The translations under genes and the position numbers were made by a program. Source: Shinella yambaruensis (GTDB taxonomy: Bacteria; Pseudomonadota; Alphaproteobacteria; Rhizobiales; Rhizobiaceae). Taken from it: a stretch of 64,000 nucleotides of DNA. This document shows, piece by piece, positions 38,047 through 46,836 of the stretch; within the stretch, counting starts at the first letter, position 1; every line of letters starts with the position of its first letter. Below the pieces are notes generated by a model. It ran no database searches, was not told the DNA's origin, and saw nothing but the letters and a program-made list of their open reading frames with translations. The stretch is from positions 596,346 to 660,345 of the forward strand of contig NZ_JALJCK010000001.1 in the NCBI RefSeq assembly GCF_022899355.1, read 5' to 3'.

Positions 38047-40582
38047 ATGCTTCCGTTGCCGGCGTCGTTGCCGAGGCGGCCGCCCGCGCGGTATCGCGGT
38101 CCTTCCACCAGCGGCTGAGGAAGAGCAGGATCGGGCCGCCGATATAGATCGACGAGGTGGTCGCAACGACCACGCCGAACAGCATCGGCCAGGCGAAGGG
38201 CTTGACCGTGTCGCCGCCCCAGATCGCCATCGGCAGCAGCGAGGCGGCGACGGCGACCGAGGTGAAGATGCATCGCATGACCACCTGGTTGATCGACAGG
38301 TCGATGAGGTCGGAGAACGGCATCGACTTGTACTTGCGCAGGTTCTCGCGCATGCGGTCGTAGACCACCACCTTGTCGTTGACCGAGTAGCCGATCAGCG
38401 TCAGCACGGCGGCGATGGCCGTCAGGTTGAAGTCGATCTGCATCAGCGAGAAGAAGCCGATCATCTTGGTGATATCCAGGATCAGCGTCGCGATGGCGCC
38501 CACGGCGAAGTGCCACTCGAACCGCCACCAGATATAGAGCAGGATCGCCACCATGCCGAGGCCGACGGCGAGGAAGCCGGAGCGGGCAAGCTCGGTGCTG
38601 ACCGTCGGGCCGACCACTTCCGTCCGCTCGAAATTGGCATCCGGGATCACTTCGGCAACGCCGTCGCGGATCTTCTGCAAGGCCGCCGTCTGCACCTCTT
38701 CGCCGCCCGGCTGGCGCTGGACGCGCACGAGGACCGAGGTGCCTTGGCCGAATTCCTGCAGGGCCACTTCACCGAGGTTCAGCCCCTCCATCTTCTCGCG
38801 CAGCGGGGCGAGGTCGATCGGCGTCTTGGACGTCGCCTCGACCTGGATGCCGCCGACGAAGTCGATGCCGTAGTTGAGGCCCGGCGTGAAGAACAGGATG
38901 ATCGAGCTGATCGAGATGAAGGCCGACATGGCGATGGCGATGTAGCGCCCGCGCATGAAGGAGAAGCTCGGGATGCTCCAGACCTTGCCGAAGATCGAGT
39001 GGATGTCGATCCGCTTCATCTTGCGGCGGATCACCACCTCGCGCATCAGGAGGCGCACGAAGGTGATCGAGGTGAACATCGAGATCGCAAGACCGATGAT
39101 CATGGTGATGGCGAAGCCGCGCACCGGGCCCGAGCCGAACATGAAGAGCAGGATCATGCCGACCATGGTCGTCATGTTGCCGTCGACGATGGTGGCATAG
39201 GCCTTGTTGAAGCCGACGTCGAGCGCCTTCATGGCCCCCGCCCCCGCCGCCGTCTCCTCTCGGATACGCGCATTGATCAGGATGTTGGCGTCGACGGCCA
39301 TGCCGATGCCGAGGATGATGCCGGCGATGCCGGGCAAGGTGAGCGTCGAGCCGAGCAGGCCGAGCGTGCCGATGGTCAGCACCGTATGCAGCACGAGGCC
39401 GAGATTGGCGATGAGGCCCCACGAACCGTAGAGCACCTGCATCAGCACGACGACGGCGGCAAGGCCGGCAAGGCCGGTATAAAGGCCCATGCGGATCGAG
39501 TCGGAGCCGAGGTTCGGGCCGACGGTGCGCTCCTCGATGATGGTGAGCGGCGCCGGCAGCGCGCCGGAGCGCAGCAGCGCCGACAGAACGGTCGCTTCCT
39601 GCGGGTTGAAATTGCCCGAAATCTGGCCCTGGCCGCCGATGATCGGTTCGCGGATGACGGGGGCCGTCAGCACCTTGCCGTCGAGCACGATGGCGAAGGG
39701 TTTTCCCACATTCGCCTGGGTGATCTCCGCGAACTGGCGCGCACCGGTGGAATCGAAGCTGAACGAGACGATCGGCTCGTTCGTGCGCTGGTCGAAGCCG
39801 GCCTTGGCATCCGCGAGGCGATCGCCCGAAATGGCGACGCGCTCTTCCACGGCATATTTGCCGGGGTCGTTGGCGCCGGGCAGGATCATAACGCCGCGCG
39901 GGGCGACGCCGTTCGGGTCCACGGTCTGATCGACCATGTGGAAGCTCATCTGCGCGGTGGAGCCGAGCAGCTGGCGCAGGCGCGTCGGGTCCTGCAGGCC
40001 CGGCAGCTGGACGAGGATGCGATCGCCGCCGACGCGCTGGATGAGCGGTTCGGCAACGCCGACCTGGTCGACGCGGCGGCGGATGATCTCGAGGCTCTGC
40101 TCGACGGCGGCCGACATGCGCTCGTTGATGCCGGCTTCCGTCAACGTGACATTGATCAGGTTGTCGCTGGTGGCGACATCGATATCGGCGCTGCCGGCGG
40201 TAAAGCCGAGCGTCGTCGTCGGCGTCGCGAGCTTGCGCACCTCCGGCAGGATCTTGTCGCGCGCCGCCGGGTCGGGCAGCGTGATCGTCAGCGTCGTGCC
40301 GCTGAGGCGGGCGGCCGAAGCGCGCTCGCCGGCTGTGCGCAGGATCGCGCGCGTATCGTTCAGCAGCACGTCCATGCGCGCCTTGCGCAGCGCCGCCGAA
40401 TCGACCTCCAGCACGAGATGCGAACCGCCCTTCAGGTCGAGGCCGAGGGTGACGGGATTGGCGGGCAGGAAGCGCCCGAATTTCGCCTGCTGTTCAGGCG
40501 TCAGCACGTTGGGCACGGCCGCGAGCACCCCGAAGAGGATGATCGCGATATAGACCAACAATGCCCATTTGGAGGTTTTCAT
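38045..40582 (-). CDS. secDF: Protein translocase SecDF fusion
   Basis: Inner-membrane protein that uses the proton gradient to help the Sec translocon release exported proteins. A single 845-residue chain joins SecD (about 1-520; PVTLGLDLKGGSHLVLEVD near 40, LPGLQDPTRLRQLLGSTA in the P1 domain, ALPAPLTIIEERTVGP near 340) and SecF (about 540-840; GLNYGIDFVGGIQVE, VLTLIGYSVNDKVVVYDRMREN in part). About 12 membrane helices are expected. The start MKTSKWALLVY is within a much longer open frame, but homology begins there. The fusion is usual in Rhizobiaceae. Confidence 0.96.
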   Translation of the reverse strand: MKTSKWALLVYIAIILFGVLAAVPNVLTPEQQAKFGRFLPANPVTLGLDLKGGSHLVLEVDSAALRKARMDVLLNDTRAILRTAGERASAARLSGTTLTITLPDPAARDKILPEVRKLATPTTTLGFTAGSADIDVATSDNLINVTLTEAGINERMSAAVEQSLEIIRRRVDQVGVAEPLIQRVGGDRILVQLPGLQDPTRLRQLLGSTAQMSFHMVDQTVDPNGVAPRGVMILPGANDPGKYAVEERVAISGDRLADAKAGFDQRTNEPIVSFSFDSTGARQFAEITQANVGKPFAIVLDGKVLTAPVIREPIIGGQGQISGNFNPQEATVLSALLRSGALPAPLTIIEERTVGPNLGSDSIRMGLYTGLAGLAAVVVLMQVLYGSWGLIANLGLVLHTVLTIGTLGLLGSTLTLPGIAGIILGIGMAVDANILINARIREETAAGAGAMKALDVGFNKAYATIVDGNMTTMVGMILLFMFGSGPVRGFAITMIIGLAISMFTSITFVRLLMREVVIRRKMKRIDIHSIFGKVWSIPSFSFMRGRYIAIAMSAFISISSIILFFTPGLNYGIDFVGGIQVEATSKTPIDLAPLREKMEGLNLGEVALQEFGQGTSVLVRVQRQPGGEEVQTAALQKIRDGVAEVIPDANFERTEVVGPTVSTELARSGFLAVGLGMVAILLYIWWRFEWHFAVGAIATLILDITKMIGFFSLMQIDFNLTAIAAVLTLIGYSVNDKVVVYDRMRENLRKYKSMPFSDLIDLSINQVVMRCIFTSVAVAASLLPMAIWGGDTVKPFAWPMLFGVVVATTSSIYIGGPILLFLSRWWKDRDTARAAASATTPATEA

Positions 40583-40689
40583 GGGGTTGTTCCATCTAGA
40601 CTGCCGGACGGGCGCGACGTGAAGTCGGCACCGTCCGCGGGAATCGGAATTTCGAACGAATGGCGCGGCGTACGGGACGCCACAGGGCC

Positions 40690-41112
40690 TCAGGCGGAAA
40701 GAGCCGGCGGCGCGCGGCTGCGGAAGGATGCCGGACCCAGGCGGGCGGGCGCCGCATCGTCGACAGCGACAGGGACCACCGAGGCGGCGGTCTCGAAGGG
40801 ATAAAGCACGGCACCGGCGCCCGGGACGAGCGCCTTGCCGGCGGCATCGCCCTCCGGCAGGCCGCTCTTGACCTTGGCGACCCGCCGCTCGGCATGGCCG
40901 CTGGCGGGGAACCAAAGCTCCTCGCCGGTGGCCGACAGCGGCGACGGCGCAACGCCGCCTTCGGCCGCCGCCCGCGGCGGATGACCGGCGCCGTCTGCAT
41001 TGCCGGGCAGGGAAAATTGCGACAGGAACAGGGTGACGAGCAGCACGAGGAAGCCGACGGGCGCAAAACCCCGCTCCCAGATCGTCGCTTCTCTGTCGGT
41101 CCTCAACGTCAT
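40690..41112 (-). CDS. Hypothetical single-pass membrane protein upstream of secDF
   Basis: Unrecognised 140-residue product. After a short charged N-terminus (MTLRTDREATIWERG) comes one hydrophobic segment (FAPVGFLVLLVTLFLSQFSL, residues about 16-36). An Ala/Pro-rich, low-complexity tail with no known domain follows. It is co-directional with secDF, 107 bases upstream. Codon use resembles neighbours. A longer frame back to 41202 exists; I use MTLRTD at 41112 because the earlier part is Cys/His-rich without likeness to a leader. An opposing frame on plus (40660-41220) is Arg-rich and judged a shadow. Confidence 0.55.
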   Translation of the reverse strand: MTLRTDREATIWERGFAPVGFLVLLVTLFLSQFSLPGNADGAGHPPRAAAEGGVAPSPLSATGEELWFPASGHAERRVAKVKSGLPEGDAAGKALVPGAGAVLYPFETAASVVPVAVDDAAPARLGPASFRSRAPPALSA

Positions 41113-41250
41113 ATCCGTCCGTTTCTTCAGGGCGGAGCGCCGCGCGAAGCAGGCTTCGCAGCAATGCCGGTGGTGCGCCAAGAACCACTTACCACCGGCC
41201 AAGTCAAGTTTCGACGCTAACGCTTCCTTTACGCTTCGACGTTTCTGGCC

Positions 41251-44200
41251 TCACAATTCATGGATCGTGACATCGGGGCAGGCTTTTTTCGCGAGATCGC
41301 AGAGATGTTCGTGATGGGTGAGGTAGATCACCTGCCCGCCTGTCGCCATCGCGCCCATCACCGTCAGGGCATTGAGCGCGCGCCGGTCGTCGAAGGTTTC
41401 CATGATGTCGTCGGCGATGAAGGGCACGATCTCGCGGCTGGCGGCGATCTCATGGTAGCCCGCCACGCGCAGCGCCAGATAGAGCTGGAAGCGCGTGCCC
41501 TTGGAAAGGTCCTTCGCCAGCTTCGCGCCGCCGGAGGCGGCATTGACAACGAGGAATTCGCTGTCCTTTTCGAGGATCGTCGAAAGGCCGGTATATTCGC
41601 CGGCCGTGATGTCGCGGAAGGTCCGGGACGCACGCTCCATCATCGCGCTGCGATGGCGCTCGCGGTAGAGCCGCAGGGCCTGTTCCGCGGCCAGGATGCC
41701 GGCGCGCGTCGCAAGGTAGCGCCGCGATTTCTCCGCCAGGTCGACCAGCACCGTGCGGCGCCGCTCCTCCAGCACCGCCGCCGCATCGCTGCCGGCGACC
41801 TTCGCCAGCGCCTCCTCCGCCCGCGCGCGCAGCAGGTGCTGTTCCTGCACCGCGCGGTCGAGCTCTTCCAGCCGTGCGGAGAGCGCGTCCTTCTCCACGG
41901 CGAGCTGGTCGTCATCGACCGCCGAGAGCAGCGCCTCGGCTTCCTCGACCGTCTCGGTGCGGAGCTGCTGGGCGAGGTCGCGGCCGACGTCATGGACGCG
42001 CGCCAGGATCTCGTCGCGCTTGCGGTAAGCTTCGAGCAGCACGTCCGCCTCCGCGAGCGTGTCGCAGCCGAGGACGGCGTAGACCTCCGAAAGCCGCGCG
42101 GCGAGCACCGTCCGGCGCTCGTCCAGCGCCCTCTCCTCCTCGTCAAGGCGCAGAACCGCCTTGTCGATCGCCTCGCGCCGCTGGCGCACCGCCGTCGCCG
42201 CGGCGAGCCGCCGACCGAAAGCCGCGACGGTCGCGAGCGGGTCCTCGGCGTTAAACGGCTCGGACAGACGCGCGGCGAGACGGCGGGCATGGTCGGCGTA
42301 GTCCTTCTGGTCGCGGCGCATGCCGGCGATCCGATGGTCGAAGTCCCTGCGCCGCTCGACATTCTGGGCGAGCGTCTGCAGCGCCGGGAGGAAGGCGGCA
42401 ACGCGGTCCAGCGAGACGGGCGCATCCTGCCGTGCAAGCCAGGTGCCGGCGATCACCCGCGCCCATGCCTCCTGCCATTCGGCAAGCGCCGCGCCGGCGT
42501 CCTCCGCGGCCTTGCCGCGCATATCGGCATCGGCTTTCAACCGGGCAAGCTGCGCGGCCGCGGCGAGCCGCCGGGCCTCGCCCGCCTTCAGCGCCTCCAG
42601 CCTATCCTCGGCAAGGAACAACGCTTCTTCGAAGGGGCTATCCTCCGCCAGCGCTTCGCCGAGCAGCGCCGCCAGCCGCGCCAGCACGTCCCGCCTGTCC
42701 TGTTCGACGAGATCGGCCGCGACCGTGCGCAGCGCGAGCGCGCCAAGCGCGTCCAGCGCCGCCGTCCGCCGTTCCAGCCAGCCGGCCATGTCCGCCAGCG
42801 TCGCCCCCTCGGGCAGGCCGAGGCGCCGGGCAAGCGCCGCTATCTGCGCTTCAACCGCCGCCCGCGCCTCCATCAGGCGCGTCACGTCATCCCCGAGGGT
42901 CTCCAGCCGCGCCGTGCCCTCCGCAGCCGTCCGTTCGAGAAGGCGAAGCTCCGAAAGGCGGTCGGCATTGCGCAGGCACGCCTCCGAAGCACGGTCGTCG
43001 TCGCGCATCGCCTGCTCGAAGGCGGCGGCGGAAGCGCTGTCGAGAGTTCCGACATGCGTCCGCCAGGCCGCGTCGCGCACGGCCCGCAGATGGCTCGCCT
43101 GCTCTTCGCCGGCGGCGCCGGTCGCCTTTTGCAGCGCCGCAAGCGTCGCACGGGCAGAGGCGACCTCCAGTTCCAGCGCGGCAACCTGCTCCCGCTGACG
43201 GTGCAGGGCCTCGGCCGCAATATCGTATCGTCTGCGCAGGCCCTCGATTTCGGCGGGCGGCGGAACCGCCATGCCTTCCAGGGACGCCGCCGTGCCGGAC
43301 CAGGGCGCAAGACGGGCCATCGCGCCGTCGGCCTCCTGCCGGGCAAGCGCGACGAGACGCCGGGCCTCGCGAAGGCGCGCCGGAAGATCGGTGGACCGGG
43401 CGGCACGCAGGACGGCAGCGAGCGTCGATTGCAGCGCCGCATCCGCCTGCCGCTGCTCATCCGAAACGGCACCGGCCTCGCCGCCGGCAGCAGCAAGCGC
43501 CCGTTCCGCCTCGGCACGCTCGCGAAGCGCCGCCTCGGCCCGTTCCGCAAGCGTCGCCCGCCGCGACAGGAGGGCTGCGAGTTTCTCGCCAAGGCCGGGA
43601 GGAAGCAGGATGCCGGCCGGGTCGGCATCCGCGGGCAGGCCGAACACGGCAAGGCTCGCCCCGATGGAGACGGCCACCTGGTCCCGCTCCGCCTCGCGGG
43701 CGGCAAGATCCATTGCCGCCGTGCGGAACCGGGCTTCGAGCGCGGAACCGACAAGGGCCGCGATGTCGCCTTCCACGGCCAGCACGGCCGCGTCCTCGGG
43801 CAGCACCGCCAGTTCCTCGGCAAGATGCAGGCGCTCGGCCTCCATGCGGGCGGCCCGGGCGGCGATTTCCGCCTCCTCGCGCGCCAGTTCGCCGGAAAGC
43901 GACCGCCAGGCAGCCGGCGGGGAATCACCGAGGTCGAACGCGCCGAGTTCGGCACGCAAGGCGCGCAGGCGCCGAAGGTATGGCAGCGCGGAGAGGCTGC
44001 GCTCCACCTGCGCCAGCGCGGCGCGCACCTCGGCCCGGGCGGCGGTCATCTCGCCGTGCCGCCCGGCGGCGGCATCGCGCTCGCGCACCAGGAGGCCATA
44101 GTCGCGGGCCGCGACGTCGAGCGCCTTGCGCTCGCCGGCGAGGGCCTCGATATCCGCCTTGAGGGCCGAGAGCGCGTGCTTGCGGCCGGAGGGACGATAG

Positions 44201-44721
44201 AACTCGTCGGCCTCCGCCTTCAGCGCCGCAAGGCCCGTGGCCATGTCGGACAGGCCGGAGCTGGCGGAAAAGAGCATCGCGCCGAGCTCGCCCTCGCTCT
44301 TCAGGATGTCCTCGCCGCCCTTCTCGATGCTCTCGTCGTCGAGCGAGAACATGGTGCGATAGGCATTGCGGTCCATGCCGCCGAGCACGGTGGCAAAGAG
44401 CGTGTCCGGCAGGGGGCGGTCGTCGGCGGAGACGAGCGAGGCCTGGTTGCGCTTCAGGCGATAGGCCTCGTGGCGCTCGGCACCGACGGAGAACTGCCCG
44501 CCGACGCGCATCAGGGCATAGGGATGCAGGAAGCCGTAGGCGCTGGATTTCTCGATGCCGAAGAGCAGGTCGAGATAGGCGGAAAAGAGCGTGGACTTGC
44601 CCGCCTCGTTCGGGCCGTAGACGAGGTGGAAATCCGGCTTTCCGGGCTGGGCCGCGCCGAAATCGAGGCTGCGGTCGGTGAATTTCCCGTAGCGGACGAG
44701 GTCCAGGCGATCGAGGCGCAT
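41251..44721 (-). CDS. YhaN-type SMC-like ATPase
   Basis: 1156-residue ABC/SMC-family ATPase. The N-terminal head has Walker A VYGPNEAGKSTLFSAYLDLL near residue 35 (in part) and the C-terminal head has the signature LSKGTRFQLYLALRVAGYHE and Walker B PFIADDIMETFDDRRA, followed by TGGQVIYLTHHEH. Between them lie about 850 residues of Ala/Arg/Glu-rich coiled coil. This layout matches YhaN, partner of the YhaO nuclease, analogous to SbcC/Rad50. It overlaps nothing and lies 3 bases after yhaO, so the two form an operon for DNA end processing or repair. The strong Ala/Arg bias generates many long shadow frames on the opposite strand. Confidence 0.9.
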   Translation of the reverse strand: MRLDRLDLVRYGKFTDRSLDFGAAQPGKPDFHLVYGPNEAGKSTLFSAYLDLLFGIEKSSAYGFLHPYALMRVGGQFSVGAERHEAYRLKRNQASLVSADDRPLPDTLFATVLGGMDRNAYRTMFSLDDESIEKGGEDILKSEGELGAMLFSASSGLSDMATGLAALKAEADEFYRPSGRKHALSALKADIEALAGERKALDVAARDYGLLVRERDAAAGRHGEMTAARAEVRAALAQVERSLSALPYLRRLRALRAELGAFDLGDSPPAAWRSLSGELAREEAEIAARAARMEAERLHLAEELAVLPEDAAVLAVEGDIAALVGSALEARFRTAAMDLAAREAERDQVAVSIGASLAVFGLPADADPAGILLPPGLGEKLAALLSRRATLAERAEAALRERAEAERALAAAGGEAGAVSDEQRQADAALQSTLAAVLRAARSTDLPARLREARRLVALARQEADGAMARLAPWSGTAASLEGMAVPPPAEIEGLRRRYDIAAEALHRQREQVAALELEVASARATLAALQKATGAAGEEQASHLRAVRDAAWRTHVGTLDSASAAAFEQAMRDDDRASEACLRNADRLSELRLLERTAAEGTARLETLGDDVTRLMEARAAVEAQIAALARRLGLPEGATLADMAGWLERRTAALDALGALALRTVAADLVEQDRRDVLARLAALLGEALAEDSPFEEALFLAEDRLEALKAGEARRLAAAAQLARLKADADMRGKAAEDAGAALAEWQEAWARVIAGTWLARQDAPVSLDRVAAFLPALQTLAQNVERRRDFDHRIAGMRRDQKDYADHARRLAARLSEPFNAEDPLATVAAFGRRLAAATAVRQRREAIDKAVLRLDEEERALDERRTVLAARLSEVYAVLGCDTLAEADVLLEAYRKRDEILARVHDVGRDLAQQLRTETVEEAEALLSAVDDDQLAVEKDALSARLEELDRAVQEQHLLRARAEEALAKVAGSDAAAVLEERRRTVLVDLAEKSRRYLATRAGILAAEQALRLYRERHRSAMMERASRTFRDITAGEYTGLSTILEKDSEFLVVNAASGGAKLAKDLSKGTRFQLYLALRVAGYHEIAASREIVPFIADDIMETFDDRRALNALTVMGAMATGGQVIYLTHHEHLCDLAKKACPDVTIHEL

Positions 44722-44724
44722 CGG

Positions 44725-45993
44725 CTATGCCCCCGCGCCTTCCCCGCCGAGGCGGGCGAGAACGGCATCGGCGCCCTCAAGGGCGAGCTCATGGAGCAGG
44801 GTCTCCTCCGCCGCCTCGTCCGCCGCCAGCAGGCTGCGCGCCTCCTTCGGCAACTGGCGCAGGAGGTCGGCCAGCGCCTCGCGCAGCTCCTCGCGATAGG
44901 CATGGCTTTCGACGACGTCCTCGCGCATCAGGCGCGACAGCTCGGTAAGAGGGCCGGCATCGGCACCGGCCGCGACAAGCGGCGCGGCGACGGAAAGCTC
45001 CACCGCCTCGATCCAGCATTCGCCGAGCGAGGCGGCAAGGTTCTGCAATTCGGCGGCGAGCAGGTCTTCGTCGCGGCGCAGGCGCCAGGCGAGCGGCGTG
45101 GCGCCGGCAAGGGTGAGGCGTGCGACGAGATGGGCGCCGCCCGCGGCCACCCGCGCCTCCGCCAGCGCGGCTTCGATGCGGTCGAGCATGCCGCGCCAGT
45201 CGTCGATGCCGGAAAGATCGACGGAAAGCCGCTCGAACAGGGCGACGGCAACCGGATGCAGCGCGCAGGTGATCGTGCCGTCATCGTCGACGGTGGCGAG
45301 GGTCACGCCCTTCGGGCCGCCCTCGTTGATGTCACGGCCCTGCGGATTGCCGGGCATGACGATCCACGGCTTTTCGAGATGCACCCGGCGCTGGTGGATG
45401 TGCCCGAGCGCCCAGTAGTCGAAGCCGTGCGCGGCAAGATCGGCTATGCCGACGGGCGCATAGGGATCGTGGCGGCTGGCGCCGGCAAGGCTGGTGTGCA
45501 TCAGGCCGATATTGACGGCGTCCGGCAGCGGGGCGCGAAAGCCCGGCAGGAGCGAGGCCGGGGCATGGGGATTGGCAAAGCTGATGCCGTGGACGTGGAC
45601 CTCGCGGCCGCTCGCCAATATGCCGGCCCTTACCGGCTTCCCGCGGCCGTCGAAGACGTGCACGTTCGGCGGAAAGGTCAGTTCGCGGGTGATCTGCGAC
45701 TGGGCGTCATGATTGCCGCGGATGAGGAAGACGCGGATGCCGGCCGCCTCCAGCCGGCGCATCTGCTCCATCAGGAAGAGCGCCGTCGCCATCGAGGTCT
45801 GCGAGCCGTCGTAGAGATCGCCGGCGATGATGAGCGCGTCGACGGCTTCCGTGATGGCAAGATCGACGATGCGCTCCAGCGCCTTGCGCGTCGCCCCGCG
45901 CACCAGGTCGCCAAGCTCGGCATTGCGCAGGGCGAGCGATGTCAGGGGCGAATCGAGATGGAGATCGGCGGTATGGATGAAGCGGAACGGCAT
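44725..45993 (-). CDS. YhaO/SbcD-type DNA exonuclease (metallophosphoesterase)
   Basis: 422-residue Mre11-like nuclease. Phosphoesterase motifs are in order: FIHTADLHLDSPL near residue 5, IIAGDLYDGSQ near 55, FLIRGNHDAQSQ near 90, HGISFANPH near 135, and ALGHIHQRR near 195. The C-terminal ~150 residues probably bind the ATPase partner. It is immediately upstream of the YhaN-type gene on minus. The pair is expected to cut DNA ends in an ATP-regulated way; this is inferred from SbcCD/Rad50-Mre11. Confidence 0.92.
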   Translation of the reverse strand: MPFRFIHTADLHLDSPLTSLALRNAELGDLVRGATRKALERIVDLAITEAVDALIIAGDLYDGSQTSMATALFLMEQMRRLEAAGIRVFLIRGNHDAQSQITRELTFPPNVHVFDGRGKPVRAGILASGREVHVHGISFANPHAPASLLPGFRAPLPDAVNIGLMHTSLAGASRHDPYAPVGIADLAAHGFDYWALGHIHQRRVHLEKPWIVMPGNPQGRDINEGGPKGVTLATVDDDGTITCALHPVAVALFERLSVDLSGIDDWRGMLDRIEAALAEARVAAGGAHLVARLTLAGATPLAWRLRRDEDLLAAELQNLAASLGECWIEAVELSVAAPLVAAGADAGPLTELSRLMREDVVESHAYREELREALADLLRQLPKEARSLLAADEAAEETLLHELALEGADAVLARLGGEGAGA

Positions 45994-46185
45994 CCCCGGA
46001 CAATCGCTTTCCCCTCCCGCCGGGTCAATGCTTGGCGCATCGCCGACAGGGTTATGCAGGAGAGAAATCGTCCCACCCGGAAAAATCCGGAAAAGGGCGG
46101 GAATAACGTCCTCCGCCTGACCGTTCGCATTTACAGAGATCGTTCAATATCTATGATCAAATTATCCGAAAACCTTCGTGATCAT

Positions 46186-46214
46186 TTGACATGGTCCCTC
46201 ATAATACCTATATT
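46186..46214 (+). promoter_or_regulatory. Strong sigma70 promoter of the MarR gene
   Basis: TTGACA (46186-46191), 17-base spacer, TATATT (46209-46214). Transcription would begin at about 46221-46222, on or next to the ATG of the MarR gene, which has no ribosome site. Two TGATCA palindromes (within 46153-46159 and 46179-46185) lie just upstream and could be regulator sites. Confidence 0.75.
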
Positions 46215-46221
46215 TCCCCTC

Positions 46222-46716
46222 ATGAGTAGCACGATAGAAATCTCCCAGGGCATGTTCAAACTCTACCATCAGGTGAGTCGCCTGGTGAACGAGTGCATGA
46301 TGGACGAAGGCGTGTCGCTTGCCCGCAGCAAGTTCCTGCTTCTTCTGGAATGCCAGGGGCCGCAGCGCTCGACGGACATCGCCTGCGCGCTCGGCTTCGC
46401 GCCCCGCACGGTGACGGAAGCGATCGACGGGCTGGAGCGCGACAAGCTCGTCAAGCGCGAGCCGGACCCGAAGGACCGTCGTGCCAAGATCGTCTCGATC
46501 ACGGATATGGGCCGCACGGTGATCTCCGCCGCCCAGCAGCCGCAGCACAAGACGATCGAAGCGATCTTCGCGGTGCTGACCGAGGACCAGAAGCAGCATC
46601 TCAAGGAGATCATCGGCTGCCTCAGCGAGAAGACCGAGGAATTGCAACGCGAACGGGACAAGGCCGAAGGAAGCGCCGGGGCAGCCCCCGCGCGGCCGTT
46701 GCGCGCCGTCGGCTGA
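46222..46716 (+). CDS. MarR-family transcriptional regulator, probably leaderless mRNA
   Basis: 164-residue winged-helix regulator. LYHQVSRLVNECMMDEGVSL forms the dimer helix. RSTDIACALGFAPRTVTEAIDGL is the recognition region near residue 55, and KREPDPKDRRAKIVSITDMG the wing near 80 (each in part). The C-terminus has a long charged helix and a Pro/Ala-rich tail. The ATG at 46222 coincides with the predicted transcription start and lacks a Shine-Dalgarno site. An in-frame ATG at 46153 would lie upstream of the promoter. Target genes are unknown; the divergent yhaO start is 228 bases away. Confidence 0.88.
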   Translation: MSSTIEISQGMFKLYHQVSRLVNECMMDEGVSLARSKFLLLLECQGPQRSTDIACALGFAPRTVTEAIDGLERDKLVKREPDPKDRRAKIVSITDMGRTVISAAQQPQHKTIEAIFAVLTEDQKQHLKEIIGCLSEKTEELQRERDKAEGSAGAAPARPLRAVG

Positions 46717-46736
46717 GCCCGGCGAAGACGAAAGAC

Positions 46737-46770
46737 AAAAAAGCCGGGATCGCAGGATCCCGGCTTTTTT
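46737..46770. terminator. Strong bidirectional Rho-independent terminator
   Basis: GCCGGGATC/GATCCCGGC stem (46743-46751 and 46756-46764) with loop GCAG, six T on the plus side and six A on the other. It ends the MarR transcript and can also stop minus-strand transcription. Confidence 0.9.
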
Positions 46771-46836
46771 CGTTCCTGCTTTCGGCAACCGACCCCTCTC
46801 CCCGCCTGCGGGAAAAGGGGCGGTGATGCGCGCAGC

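Noticed and set aside
36824-40804. 1326-codon plus frame across the DAO-type oxidase and secDF
   Set aside because: Antisense and off-frame shadow with Arg/His/Asp-rich composition; the two true genes in the region have full family motifs.
41260-46221. Very long open frame on plus opposite yhaN/yhaO (1818 codons through the MarR gene)
   Set aside because: It is the shadow of two high-GC minus-strand genes: the product is Arg/Gly/Ala-rich with no family motif. Only its last 164 codons, after the promoter at 46186-46214, are a real gene.
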